A stretch of DNA of 64,000 nt from an uncultured Christensenella sp. (GCA_910584975.1 CAJUEA010000001.1:1-64000), one strand, 5' to 3'; shown: positions 1 through 8,557, counted from the first letter of the stretch. Program-made: numbers and translations. The notes: generated from the sequence alone by a model not told the origin.

Positions 1-33
1 GGGTCATAGGTTCGAGCCCTATAGTTTCCACCA
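1..33 (+). tRNA. tRNA, 3' part only (identity not determinable)
   Basis: The window opens inside a tRNA. A T-arm is visible (stem ATAGG/CCTAT at 6-10 and 18-22 around loop TTCGAGC), followed by the acceptor strand AGTTTCC, discriminator A and an encoded CCA at 31-33. The anticodon lies outside the window, so the amino acid cannot be assigned. It sits 5 nt before a tRNA-Glu gene and is probably co-transcribed with it. Confidence 0.85.
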
Positions 34-38
34 AATAA

Positions 39-113
39 GGCCTGTTGGTCAAGCGGTTAAGACGCAGCCCTCTCACGGCTGAATCGGGAGTTCGATTCTC
101 CCACGGGTCACCA
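39..113 (+). tRNA. tRNA-Glu (anticodon CTC)
   Basis: This is a complete cloverleaf. The acceptor stem GGCCTGT pairs with ACGGGTC. The anticodon stem CAGCC/GGCTG encloses loop CTCTCAC, giving anticodon CTC. The T-arm is GGGAG/CTCCC around TTCGATT, and CCA is encoded at 111-113. The D-loop TGGTCAAGCGGTTAAGA is typical of tRNA-Glu. It is followed by a terminator and then by mobile-element genes, a common setting for integration next to a tRNA, although no duplicated 3' end was found in the window. Confidence 0.93.
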
Positions 114-120
114 TATTCCT

Positions 121-166
121 ATGATACGAACTTTTTTGGAAAACAAAGGTTCGTATTATTTTTTGC
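121..166 (+). terminator. Rho-independent terminator after the tRNAs
   Basis: Inverted repeat ATACGAAC (124-131) and GTTCGTAT (149-156) is followed by a T-rich run. It ends the tRNA transcript. Confidence 0.75.
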
Positions 167-220
167 AAATGAGTATTTTGGTATTATAAAATATTTTGAA
201 AGTTGATTAAAATTTGTTAA

Positions 221-258
221 AGGCATTCTAAGAGAAATCTTGGAGTGCCTATTTTTTT
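221..258 (+). terminator. Second hairpin terminator
   Basis: AGGCATTC (221-228) pairs with GAGTGCCT (243-250) with one G-T pair and is followed by seven T. It lies in the 409-nt gene-free gap between tRNA-Glu and the first CDS. That gap also holds a third hairpin at 344-376 and a small hairpin TTTGCC/GGCAAA near 474-495. No gene is seen in it. Confidence 0.6.
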
Positions 259-343
259 GTCTTTCGTGGTGTCTGTTGTAGCATAGTTCGTAGTCAATGT
301 AAACCTCAAAAAAATATCACTTAAAATATGAAGATTTTTTAAT

Positions 344-376
344 AGTCAGGTAGAAATATCTGACTGTTTTTTGTTT
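344..376 (+). terminator. Third hairpin with T-run
   Basis: AGTCAG (344-349) pairs with CTGACT (360-365), followed by GTTTTTTG. It is a terminator-like structure with no gene immediately upstream, so it may be a relic of a lost gene or an insulating element at the island edge. Confidence 0.5.
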
Positions 377-522
377 TATGCAATATTTTTTTGGTGTCGT
401 GCTGTTTATATTGAATGGTTTACATTTTCTGCTAGACATAAATATTTACTTGCCAATTAATGAACTATGCTACTTTGCCACTGCCGAAAGGCAAAATAAA
501 ATAATTTGTTGGAGGTAATCCT

Positions 523-801
523 ATGAAAACTAAAGTTATTCAAAATTTCTCAAATGAAGATTTAAGAAAAGACTTGTTAATGTCTGAGTATGACTTCTTT
601 GATGGTGATGAATTCATCACTTTTAACATTTACGATATTAATTTTGACAGTAGCAAAATAACTGTTGCAATTAGTAATCGTGGCAAAATTAGTCTTGATA
701 CACTTGACCTATTGCAAGATAAGAAAGGTAATTTATTCTTTGAATATGGCCTATATGGTGAAATTAAAATTGCACTTAATGATTTTATGGAGGTGGCTTA
801 A
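523..801 (+). CDS. Hypothetical protein, 92 aa, upstream of ardA
   Basis: This is a small acidic protein that I do not recognise. It has no membrane segment or signal peptide. The start is set by GGAGGT about 8 nt upstream of the ATG. Its stop lies one base before the ardA start, so the two are almost certainly translated from one message. Its place next to ardA and the PcfK/PcfJ-type genes suggests a mobile-element accessory protein; no function can be given from the sequence. Confidence 0.75.
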   Translation: MKTKVIQNFSNEDLRKDLLMSEYDFFDGDEFITFNIYDINFDSSKITVAISNRGKISLDTLDLLQDKKGNLFFEYGLYGEIKIALNDFMEVA

Positions 802-802
802 A

Positions 803-1348
803 ATGGAAAACAATATAAGAATGGTTATAGGCTCTTGGGGCTCATATAACGAATGTAATGAAAGAAGTTTAGGCTCTAAATGGCTTGATTTAAGCGATTA
901 TGAAGACTGGAGCGAGATAGTTAAGGAACTTGAAGAACAAGGCTTTGAACTGAATGGCATTGATGAAGAGTTATTTATTCAAGATGTTGATGGAATAGAC
1001 ACACCTGGAATTAAATGTGATTATGAACATCCAAAACATTTTTTTGAAATTATCACGCAATCTGGAGTATTAAATAATGACTATAAATTTGAAATTATGC
1101 AAGCATATTTGGAAGTAAGGTCATTTAAAGAATGGGAAGGCTTAATTGAAAAATATGAAGATAGTTGGGATATGGATATTAATTTATATACCAACCAATC
1201 TATGATAGATGTAGCATACAACATTGTTGAAGAATGTTACAACCTAGAAGGTCCACTCGCAAATTATTTTGATTATGAAGCTTTTGCAAGAGACTTATCG
1301 TATGATGGGTACACAGAAACAACTTATGGCGTATTAGAAATTAGATAA
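803..1348 (+). CDS. ardA: ArdA-like antirestriction protein
   Basis: ArdA proteins are DNA mimics carried by conjugative elements. They occupy type I restriction-modification enzymes and protect incoming DNA. This 181-residue product has the family hallmarks: an N-terminal strand followed by GSKWLDLSDYEDW, a very acidic composition, and the C-terminal block YFDYEAFARDL. The length is normal for the family. The ATG at 803 follows GGAGGTGG, and an upstream in-frame extension lacks a ribosome binding site and overlaps the preceding gene. It is the second gene of a cluster that continues to PcfJ. ArdA would act against host restriction during transfer and may also interact with the defence genes of the neighbouring island, which is speculative. 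Confidence 0.93.
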   Translation: MENNIRMVIGSWGSYNECNERSLGSKWLDLSDYEDWSEIVKELEEQGFELNGIDEELFIQDVDGIDTPGIKCDYEHPKHFFEIITQSGVLNNDYKFEIMQAYLEVRSFKEWEGLIEKYEDSWDMDINLYTNQSMIDVAYNIVEECYNLEGPLANYFDYEAFARDLSYDGYTETTYGVLEIR

Positions 1349-1365
1349 TAAAAGGAGAAAAAATT

Positions 1366-1545
1366 ATGTATAAAACAATGGCACATATCAATTCATTAAA
1401 TGGTAAAATGGATGAAATAACAGTTTTAGCACAAATAAGCAACAATGATTACATAGTAGATTATAAGGGTGTGAAATGTCATGCCCTTTTTAATTTCTTT
1501 ACTTGCGAATTTTACGCAGATGATGTATATAGGAGGATTTATTAA
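1366..1545 (+). CDS. Small hypothetical protein, 59 aa
   Basis: The ATG at 1366 follows AAAGGAGAAA, giving a 59-residue protein ending ...ADDVYRRIY. Its last codons contain the AGGAGG that serves the next gene, so the genes are packed as in an operon. I do not recognise a family. It is probably a mobile-element accessory protein because of its position between ardA and the PcfK-like gene. Confidence 0.6.
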   Translation: MYKTMAHINSLNGKMDEITVLAQISNNDYIVDYKGVKCHALFNFFTCEFYADDVYRRIY

Positions 1546-1546
1546 A

Positions 1547-1921
1547 ATGGTTACAATAAAAGATTTATAAAAATACATAGGTTATGAGTTTAGCTCAGGT
1601 TGTTATATTGGTGAAGATTACAAGAACTTTCAAGCAAAATACATAAACTATTTGAAGTTTGTTTGTAAAAACAATGGCTGGAGACTTGTAAACATTGGTC
1701 GCAATCATTATTGTTTTTCTGCGTTCATTGAGAGTCGAGAAAACAGATTTGTATACATTTCAATAAGTGATGTTAGACATTTTAGCAATGAGTGGTATGA
1801 CAATATATTGGTACGCACAGCAAAGAATGAAACAGATTACAGAGGTGGTTTTAACCATCGCACAACACTTGACAGATTGGAAGGAAGTGTTGCTAAATTG
1901 CTAAGAGATTTACCGTTTTAG
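1547..1921 (+). pseudogene. Hypothetical element gene with nonsense stop at codon 8
   Basis: The ATG at 1547 is placed 9 nt after AGGAGG, but codon 8 is TAA (1568-1570). The same frame is then open to 1921 for 116 codons, and the 27 codons between the stop and a possible TTG start at 1652 look coding (KYIGYEFSSGCYIGEDYK). The simplest reading is one substitution in a gene of about 124 codons. If it is still expressed, it would have to restart at the TTG, which has no good ribosome binding site. The remaining protein (KFVCKNNGWRLVNIGRNHYC...) is an unrecognised small protein. Confidence 0.65.
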
Positions 1922-1929
1922 GAGGAAAT

Positions 1930-2139
1930 ATGAGGGTTTCTACAGATAAATTATATAGGATTTGTAACAAATATCAATGGTTTACGAGCGGTAGTATTAA
2001 TCAATACGATAAACTATTTGAGCGAAATAAAGACGGTACAAGCCTTCAAACTTTGGCGACAATTATATGGATATGCTTTAATGGCTATTCAGAGAATGAA
2101 ATATTACAAATACTAAAAAAGGAGTGTGATTTAAAATGA
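1930..2139 (+). CDS. Hypothetical protein, 69 aa
   Basis: This small protein is unrecognised. The ATG follows GGAGGAAAT, and the stop overlaps the start of the next gene by 4 nt (2136-2139), indicating translational coupling with the PcfK-like gene. It has a helical C-terminal half (TLATIIWICFNGYSENEILQILKKE). It is likely an accessory protein of the mobile element; the function is unknown. Confidence 0.7.
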   Translation: MRVSTDKLYRICNKYQWFTSGSINQYDKLFERNKDGTSLQTLATIIWICFNGYSENEILQILKKECDLK

Positions 2140-3179
2140 TTAAATTAAACTTGGAAGCAAAAAACAATTCACAGCAACGCATACTTGAATATTTGCAAGA
2201 GAATGTGAGCGAAGTGTTAGCCGAAAAGATTAATAATGGTACACCATTTGAAAAAGACAACAAACAACTAATCAACAAAAAGACACTGGATGGCTTTATG
2301 AAATTTGCTTGTGATGAAGCAAGAAAGCAAGCGGAAAAAGGTGCTAACTCTGCTTGCATAGAAGATAGTGTTGTGTTTGGTTGGGCTATACATTATTTTG
2401 AAGAAGATAGTATACAAGGCACACTTTACAACCTTAATGGAACAGAATATAAGCCGGTTGTAAAAGCAAAAACAAATAAAGCCACTGTATCAATTAAGAC
2501 AACTACAAAAGCAAAACAAACAGATAACGGAATAAAACAAACTAGTTTCTTTGACTTGTTTGATGAACAACCAGAAGAACAAGAAAACGAAAAAGAAAAT
2601 GTTGAAAACGTGTCAAAAATCGGGGTTAAGACGGAAAACAATGTGGAAAAAGATATATTTAAACAAGAATATATTGAAGTTGAAGAACCTGACAATCTTG
2701 ACTTTATGGAAGATACTGAAACAGAAGAACAAGAAGAACCACATCACCCACTATCCCCATATTACGCAAGGTATATTGAAATTGGAGAGAGATACCCAAA
2801 TAATGTAATTATTCAAAAATTAGGAGACTTTTACGAGATATTTGATGAGTATGCTGTTGAAATTTCGGATAAACTTGATTTGACTTTAACTAGCCGTGAT
2901 TTTGGCTTTAAAAGCCGTACACCAATGATTGGGTTTCCGTACTATGCTGCTGAAAATTATATTAATAAGATTAGGCAGTATTATAATGTAACAATTATAG
3001 ATGGCAACGATATAAAAGAACTACCACAAATCGTTATGGTTGACGGAACAATGATTGACAAAGAAACGGGCGAAATATTGAATGAAGAAGTTTGTGAACA
3101 ACAAACTTCTTCTCTTTTAGATAACGAGTTAATGCATTATCTAAATAATTTGTTAGATAACAAAATTAAATTTGTATGA
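2136..3179 (+). CDS. PcfK-like protein fused to a MutS N-terminal (domain I) module
   Basis: Residues 1-105 resemble PcfK, a small protein of Gram-positive conjugative elements; the block AIHYFEEDSI is typical. A low-complexity Lys/Glu-rich linker (about 106-203) follows. Residues 204-290 then match the mismatch-recognition domain I of MutS: SPYYARYIEIGERYP, GDFYEIF at 230-236, LTSRD at 251-255 and the IGFPYYAAENYI block. No MutS clamp or ATPase domain follows. The phenylalanine that wedges into mismatches in MutS lies in the GDFYE context and is present. The role of such stand-alone domains on conjugative elements is not established; DNA binding is inferred. It is coupled to the upstream gene and 8 nt from pcfJ. 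Confidence 0.85.
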   Translation: MIKLNLEAKNNSQQRILEYLQENVSEVLAEKINNGTPFEKDNKQLINKKTLDGFMKFACDEARKQAEKGANSACIEDSVVFGWAIHYFEEDSIQGTLYNLNGTEYKPVVKAKTNKATVSIKTTTKAKQTDNGIKQTSFFDLFDEQPEEQENEKENVENVSKIGVKTENNVEKDIFKQEYIEVEEPDNLDFMEDTETEEQEEPHHPLSPYYARYIEIGERYPNNVIIQKLGDFYEIFDEYAVEISDKLDLTLTSRDFGFKSRTPMIGFPYYAAENYINKIRQYYNVTIIDGNDIKELPQIVMVDGTMIDKETGEILNEEVCEQQTSSLLDNELMHYLNNLLDNKIKFV

Positions 3180-3187
3180 GGTGAAAT

Positions 3188-4531
3188 ATGTTTACGATAA
3201 AACAAATTAGAAAAATACCAAAGGCAATGTTAGAGAGAATAAAAGCAAAAGATGATGAGTTAATAGAAAAGCCAGATGGCAATACAAGATTTTATAGGTA
3301 CTATACTTTATATGGAAAAGAACTAGCAGAAGTTATTGTTGGTGTGAGAAATCATTATAAAAAGTGGTACTGCAAGCAAGTTGTAGTACATGGAATACAT
3401 AATAAAGAAGTGTATTTGCAAGACATAGGACAAACAATGGGGTTTCGTAAAGTTGGCTGGTTTAGAGATGGAATAACAAAATATCCAAAGTGGTATGACT
3501 ATAATTGGGGGTATAATGATGACAAATATTTTTATATAAATGCACCAATTATTAATAAGGAATTTATTATGACACTGCCACAATATAAATATTCTGCCAT
3601 AAACATGTATTGTTACAACGATATTTTCAAATATTTAAGGCTTTATGAGCAGTATCCACAAATGGAATACCTTGTAAAAATGAAATTGTCTTATTTGGCA
3701 ACAAGCAAAATGATACTTAATAAATTGAGCAAAGACAAAAAGTTTCAAAGATTTCTAACAATTAATCTTGAAAACATTAGAAACAAGCAATATAAAGTTG
3801 GCCACTTAATAAAGGCTTTTAATTCAGGCAAATCTCTTGAAGAAATTCACGAATTAGAAACCATAAAAGATTGGATTAATAAATATTCAGATAAGGAAGA
3901 AATATTATCTAATTTTAAAGATGCTAAACAATTATATGATTATTTGCTATTACAGCATATAGGTTTTAGTAGTTATATAGATTATTACAAAGCTTGTAAA
4001 GAATTGCAACTAGATATGACCTTGCAGAAGAATTTAATGCCACACGATTTCAAACGATGGCACGATATACGAATTGATGAGTATGCAACATTGAGAGCAA
4101 AAAGAGACGCAGAAACAAGAAAAGAATTGTATATGCATTTTGAACAAGTTGCAGAAAAGTATCTTGCATTGCAAAGAAATATGAAAGAAAAATTTGTTGT
4201 TATTATTGCCAAAAGCCCTAGTGACTTGCTTATTGAAGGTGAAAAACTTCATCACTGTGTTGGCAGAATGAACTATGACCAAAAGTTTATACGAGAAGAA
4301 AGCCTAATATTTTTTGTAAGAGATAAACAAAATGTTGATACGCCTTTTGTTACATTGGAATATTCACTAAAGAACAAAAAAGTGTTGCAATGTTATGCAG
4401 AACACGATAGCAAACCTGCGGATAGCGTGCTGGATTTTGTAAACAACAAATGGTTGCCTTATGCAAACAGAAAATTAAATAAAATACAAAAAGCGGTGGG
4501 CAACGTGACGTTGCATCCACTATTTTTATAA
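3188..4531 (+). CDS. PcfJ-like protein
   Basis: PcfJ-like proteins are found on many Gram-positive conjugative elements next to PcfK; their biochemical role is not settled. The signature is in the C-terminal quarter: GEKLHHCVG (HHCVG at 355-359), then LIFFVRD, TPFVTLEYSLKNKKVLQCYAEHD and the tryptophan-containing end (VNNKWLPYA). The N-terminal 300 residues are helical and less conserved. The 447-aa length is normal for the family. It follows the PcfK-MutS fusion by 8 nt, with GAGGTG as ribosome binding site. Confidence 0.88.
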   Translation: MFTIKQIRKIPKAMLERIKAKDDELIEKPDGNTRFYRYYTLYGKELAEVIVGVRNHYKKWYCKQVVVHGIHNKEVYLQDIGQTMGFRKVGWFRDGITKYPKWYDYNWGYNDDKYFYINAPIINKEFIMTLPQYKYSAINMYCYNDIFKYLRLYEQYPQMEYLVKMKLSYLATSKMILNKLSKDKKFQRFLTINLENIRNKQYKVGHLIKAFNSGKSLEEIHELETIKDWINKYSDKEEILSNFKDAKQLYDYLLLQHIGFSSYIDYYKACKELQLDMTLQKNLMPHDFKRWHDIRIDEYATLRAKRDAETRKELYMHFEQVAEKYLALQRNMKEKFVVIIAKSPSDLLIEGEKLHHCVGRMNYDQKFIREESLIFFVRDKQNVDTPFVTLEYSLKNKKVLQCYAEHDSKPADSVLDFVNNKWLPYANRKLNKIQKAVGNVTLHPLFL

Positions 4532-4544
4532 AAGGAGATTAATT

Positions 4545-4871
4545 ATGGAAACAAAATATTTTAGAATAACAGGTTATGTAAAAGAAAAAGATTTATGCTT
4601 TATTATGGACTGCAACGGAATGTTTGAAAAACTTTGGGAGTTTAGTAGCTTAATGATACAACACAAAATACAAGTAATAGAGGTTGCAAATGATACAAAG
4701 TTCCTTGATGGCAATGTTAGCAAAGTAGAATACGATGCAAGCCATATAGCTCTAAGAGCAACAGCAAAAGGACTGCCAGAGAACACTACATACGAGAGAT
4801 GTGGTGTTACATACAAAGCCATTAAAGTCGGCGATAAAATCTATGTACCAGATAAGAATTTTACTTTATAA
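4545..4871 (+). CDS. Hypothetical protein, 108 aa
   Basis: The ATG follows AAAGGAG and starts 13 nt after the pcfJ stop, so it ends the same operon. No family is recognised. The sequence has no membrane segment and looks like a small mixed alpha/beta protein ending VGDKIYVPDKNFTL. Right after the stop, positions 4877-4898 carry a 22-nt stretch identical to part of the ArdC-primase gene at 45321-45342. Confidence 0.7.
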   Translation: METKYFRITGYVKEKDLCFIMDCNGMFEKLWEFSSLMIQHKIQVIEVANDTKFLDGNVSKVEYDASHIALRATAKGLPENTTYERCGVTYKAIKVGDKIYVPDKNFTL

Positions 4872-4936
4872 AAGATAAAAACCTTTCAAAAATCGGTATA
4901 TAAAAGAAAAAAACAACTAAATACACAATAAAAATT

Positions 4937-4976
4937 AAAGCCGAGAATTCTTTGCAGAACTCTCGGCTTTTACTTT
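4937..4976. terminator. Bidirectional terminator between convergent operons
   Basis: AAAGCCGAGA pairs with TCTCGGCTTT around a short internal mismatch and loop. It has A-runs before and T-runs after, so it can end both the plus-strand element genes and the minus-strand HEPN gene. Confidence 0.8.
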
Positions 4977-4981
4977 TATAC

Positions 4982-5986
4982 TTATACGGAGTCATTTAAG
5001 CGAATTATTTCTTCGTCAAAATTTTCAAGAATAGTAAAAGGCTCCTCATTATTAATTAGCATTGTTTTGTATTTTATAAAGGGATAACTAGTAGTAATAG
5101 CACCATCAATTTCAATATACTGCTTATAAGAAAGTTGTTTGCAGTGCATTATAGTGTTTCTATGTTTTGTTAAATTGTTTAAATTTGTTTTAATTAATTC
5201 AATTTCACTGCTACTAAATACACTAAATCTTTCTAACAATGATTTTCCCTTGAAAATTTTTTTAATATCATTTATAACAATATTTTTTTCTTTATTGTAA
5301 GAATAATTATTTAGTTCTGTATCCAATTCATTATTTAAAATAAATGGAGTACAAAGTAAAGTAGAATATTCTGAAAAGCAAAGCTCTTGTAAAAAATTAT
5401 ATGTTAATTCGGACTTTGTTTTATTGATATCAGTAAAAGCAACACTATCTTTATCAAATCCAACTTTTTTTATTATAGATTGCAAATCTTTTTTTTCATA
5501 TTTGAACATTAATAAAGTCCAAATCATTTCTCGCAAAGATGTTTCATATTTTAGCATTTTATAGAACAAGTTTTTAGAATAATAATTTGATAAATCACTA
5601 TAAATTAATTTATAATTAAAGTTTTTTTCTATGTTAAAATCCTTAAATAATGCAGTAAAAGAGTCTAATAGCATCAAATTTTTTTCTAATTCACAATCGC
5701 AATAAAATATGATTTTGCTATTATTATAAGGTAATTTTCGTTGTGAATAATAAAACCTTAAACTTTGATTATTATAATTGAAGTATAATTCTATATTGTC
5801 AAAATTATCTTGGTCGATTATTTCTTGTTTTCGACTGTTAGGATTTACTGGTATTGCCATTGTATACACAGGAGTTTCTGTAATAGATGGCAAACTTTTT
5901 ATGCAATCGAAAAAATTTGTTTTATTTTTACTTCGAATGTTATATTTAAATTTGATTAATCCTTTTTCTATTAAAAGATCTTTCAT
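4982..5986 (-). CDS. HEPN-motif protein, 334 aa (possible defence RNase)
   Basis: HEPN domains are helical RNase or nucleotide-binding modules common in abortive-infection and toxin systems. Near the C-terminus is HRNTIMH, giving the Rx4H signature with R276 and H281 in a helical context (LIKTNLNNLTKHRNTIMH). A helix with LKYETSLREMIWTLL around residues 145-160 looks like the first HEPN helix. The N-terminal 140 residues are unrecognised and may be a sensor. The ATG is preceded by AAAGGAG. It is the last gene of the minus-strand defence island and may be co-selected with the Dnd genes. The domain call rests on motif spacing only, so RNase activity is inference. Confidence 0.6.
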   Translation of the reverse strand: MKDLLIEKGLIKFKYNIRSKNKTNFFDCIKSLPSITETPVYTMAIPVNPNSRKQEIIDQDNFDNIELYFNYNNQSLRFYYSQRKLPYNNSKIIFYCDCELEKNLMLLDSFTALFKDFNIEKNFNYKLIYSDLSNYYSKNLFYKMLKYETSLREMIWTLLMFKYEKKDLQSIIKKVGFDKDSVAFTDINKTKSELTYNFLQELCFSEYSTLLCTPFILNNELDTELNNYSYNKEKNIVINDIKKIFKGKSLLERFSVFSSSEIELIKTNLNNLTKHRNTIMHCKQLSYKQYIEIDGAITTSYPFIKYKTMLINNEEPFTILENFDEEIIRLNDSV

Positions 5987-6129
5987 AGTATCTCCTTTAT
6001 TAATTTGATATTTATTCTCATATTTTACTCTGTAATAATAACATAGTAATAAAAATCATTAACTATAAGAAAAGTTATTAAAATTGAAATTATATCGTAC
6101 ATTCAGATATCACCTTTTTATAAGTAATT

Positions 6130-7215
6130 TTATTTTATCTTGTTTGTTGAAGAAATTAGACATTGTTGACACATTGAACAATCGCCTTCACATTCTATTA
6201 AATCAAAACTATTTGGCTTGCGTATCATGCCAACATAAGGATATGTCTCTTTCTTGCAAATAGCAATAATTTTTTGTCGTTCAGCAATAGGCATTTTATT
6301 ACCTAAATATACTTTTTTAATTTTGAAAAAAGGTATGCTTTTTGCTTTATTATCAGTTTCATATCTTATAAGTCGCCATTCCTGTTGATCTATCCAGTGC
6401 AAACTTTTTCGTAGCAACCCGTTAAAATAAATCTGCCACAAATCATTTATATTTGGTTTTTGATCACAGTGTTCACTCAATGGCGTATAGTCGTTGCGTT
6501 TTTGACTATAAATGACTGGGAATAAATCAAAAAAAAGCTCATTTTTAGTATCGAGTTCATATTCAATACAAAACCCTTTGTTATTGTGGTTTGCCCACAT
6601 TCGATTGAGATACGGGGACGTAGTTAAACAGGTGATTTTAAAATGCTTAAAAGTATTAATTAATCTCATATATTCATCTTTAACATAATCAACAATCGTA
6701 GCAACCCATCCACTTGCTTCTTGTCCTGCAATATATGCCCGTAAAATAAAATTCTTGATTTCCAACTTTTGCACTTCATCTAAAGAATTATCAATGCTAT
6801 CTATTGCATTTTGAGCTGTACCAAATTCATAAAGTTTTAGTGCTATTTTATATGGCAATTCTTCTAAGGATACATTGTTATAATCTACATTAAAATATAA
6901 ACAATATTTTTTAATCCTTCTTTCGTAAAATGGTGTCCATTCTAAATCAACCGCACAATCAAAACAATCGTCAAAATTTTCAGCATTGTTTAGATATACA
7001 GTGTTATTACTCAACGCATCTAATGAATGATTTAGACCATCATTTGAAATTGTATTAGGAAAATATCTTACAATACGTGAAATAGGTGATTTCAAATGAA
7101 CTAAATTATTAAATTCTAGCAAGCCCATCTTTTCTAATTTTGATAAAGAGATTATTTCCCCACATAGTACAGCGATATCTTCAGGATCAATACCAAAACT
7201 TTTCAAAATATCCAT
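6130..7215 (-). CDS. DUF2971-family protein, 361 aa
   Basis: The pattern fits DUF2971: a block with NTVYLNNAENFDDCFD, then CLTTSPYLNRMWANHNNKGFCIEYEL, then KSLHWIDQQEWRLIR (the K-W-E-x-E-W-R element) and the IKKVYLGNKM strand. The C-terminus carries CSMCQQC, a possible metal site. The biochemical function is unknown, but such genes often lie in defence islands. The ribosome binding site GGAGA precedes the ATG. A 143-nt gap separates it from the HEPN gene and 150 nt from the upstream gene. Confidence 0.72.
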   Translation of the reverse strand: MDILKSFGIDPEDIAVLCGEIISLSKLEKMGLLEFNNLVHLKSPISRIVRYFPNTISNDGLNHSLDALSNNTVYLNNAENFDDCFDCAVDLEWTPFYERRIKKYCLYFNVDYNNVSLEELPYKIALKLYEFGTAQNAIDSIDNSLDEVQKLEIKNFILRAYIAGQEASGWVATIVDYVKDEYMRLINTFKHFKITCLTTSPYLNRMWANHNNKGFCIEYELDTKNELFFDLFPVIYSQKRNDYTPLSEHCDQKPNINDLWQIYFNGLLRKSLHWIDQQEWRLIRYETDNKAKSIPFFKIKKVYLGNKMPIAERQKIIAICKKETYPYVGMIRKPNSFDLIECEGDCSMCQQCLISSTNKIK

Positions 7216-7365
7216 TTTTTCTCCATATATTTATTAATATAATTATTGTATTCAATGTAAATTAGTATTTTTATATAAAAATTATAATAGAAATTAGGCG
7301 GTTGTTATTTTCACATACCTTTTGTTTTTTTATTCATGGTATTCTTGTTAGTTATAAAGATTTTT

Positions 7366-8172
7366 TTATTTTTCTTTATTAAAGTCTATCAAATAATCTA
7401 AATATTTATTCAAAACAGTTTTGGCTTTTGCACTCAATGATAAATTAATACTTAGTTTTTCTGATAATTTTTTAATATAATTATAGGCTATTGCATAGTC
7501 ATCAAAAAGGAATAAATTTGGATAACTTTTTGACATTTTTGCGAGTAGCGGATTTAAATATTTTTCAATTCTAGCCAACATAGTATCCGTGTATTCTTCA
7601 GTTTTATTATATTTTATTTGAACAAATTCAGCAAAATTTCGTTTAAATCTTTGCTCAACATAAGATTGAATATGTTTTGGTTCAGCGCTTGCAGGTCTAT
7701 GTATTAAAAAATGCACATTAGCCTTGTCAATATTGAAAAAATCTAACAACTCTTGAAGAAACCAACATGAGTGAAGAGCAGTGTGGTTACAATTTATGTA
7801 TAAATTATCGGCAATTTGTTTAAAATTGGTTCGTTTTTCATTGCTAAATATTTGCATTTTGGTCCATGCGCATCTAAAATCCAATATTTTATTGTTATAC
7901 TCAGGATATAAATCTAGTAACAAATGTGCTGTTCGGCAAAGCAGTCTACCCCATGCATGTTCTTCAATAAAATGTCCCAACATATCTAATTGATAAGGAG
8001 TAGTATTTTCTAAATTGTAGTCTTTTTCGGTCAAATCTTCAACATAATATCTTTTTTTGCCTTCAAAAACGACATTTTCAAAGACTTCTGCCTTCTTTTC
8101 ATTAAATAATTCTATTAACATAGTTTCAGCTATTAAATCTTCTAGTAAATCTTGATTACCATTTGTTTCCAT
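7366..8172 (-). CDS. Unknown protein downstream of dndE, 268 aa
   Basis: I do not recognise this protein. It is soluble, mostly helical and rich in aromatic and charged residues, with a His/Cys/Trp-rich centre (NCNHTALHSCWFLQEL). It begins 4 nt after the dndE stop with AAGGGGAT as ribosome binding site, so it belongs to the dnd transcript. The position suggests a role in phosphorothioate modification, its control or a linked effector; this is inferred from context only. Confidence 0.65.
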   Translation of the reverse strand: METNGNQDLLEDLIAETMLIELFNEKKAEVFENVVFEGKKRYYVEDLTEKDYNLENTTPYQLDMLGHFIEEHAWGRLLCRTAHLLLDLYPEYNNKILDFRCAWTKMQIFSNEKRTNFKQIADNLYINCNHTALHSCWFLQELLDFFNIDKANVHFLIHRPASAEPKHIQSYVEQRFKRNFAEFVQIKYNKTEEYTDTMLARIEKYLNPLLAKMSKSYPNLFLFDDYAIAYNYIKKLSEKLSINLSLSAKAKTVLNKYLDYLIDFNKEK

Positions 8173-8176
8173 ATTT

Positions 8177-8557
8177 TTAAATCCCCTTATCTAATTCTAA
8201 TAAATGTTTGTAGAAATTTTTATTAGAATACTTGAATTCTAAAAATAAATATTTTGCCCCTCTATCAATATGAGCCTTGACATATTTAGGGAAATAATCG
8301 TTATCATTTAAATTTGTTCCTGTATGACTTATAATTAATGCTTTGAATAAATCATCGTATTCACCAGTAATTGTTTGTCGGTTTAGTTCTAATCCATCGC
8401 TGTCGACTTTAAAATCACTATCTTTTAGAGATTCTGAAGTGTGTAGAGATAATGCCATTGCTAGTTTGCATAAAGCAAATGGTTGTAAATGAGTAGCAGA
8501 ACCGATTTCTTCAAATAAAGTCATTGTAGATTTTGATGTTTTTAACTTAAATATCAT
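8177..8557 (-). CDS. dndE: DNA sulfur modification protein DndE
   Basis: DndE is the small subunit of the phosphorothioation complex and is reported to bind nicked DNA and stabilise the DndCDE assembly. This 126-aa product has the family layout: an N-terminal helix-rich half with FALCKLAMALSL, the central NRQTITGEYDDLFKALI block and the C-terminal HIDRGAKYL motif. Its start overlaps the dndD stop by 4 nt (ATGA), indicating coupling. Confidence 0.88.
   Translation of the reverse strand: MIFKLKTSKSTMTLFEEIGSATHLQPFALCKLAMALSLHTSESLKDSDFKVDSDGLELNRQTITGEYDDLFKALIISHTGTNLNDNDYFPKYVKAHIDRGAKYLFLEFKYSNKNFYKHLLELDKGI

Noticed and set aside
1..113. Att site duplication at the tRNA-Glu 3' end
   Set aside because: The tRNA 3' sequence was not found again in the window, so element ends cannot be defined.
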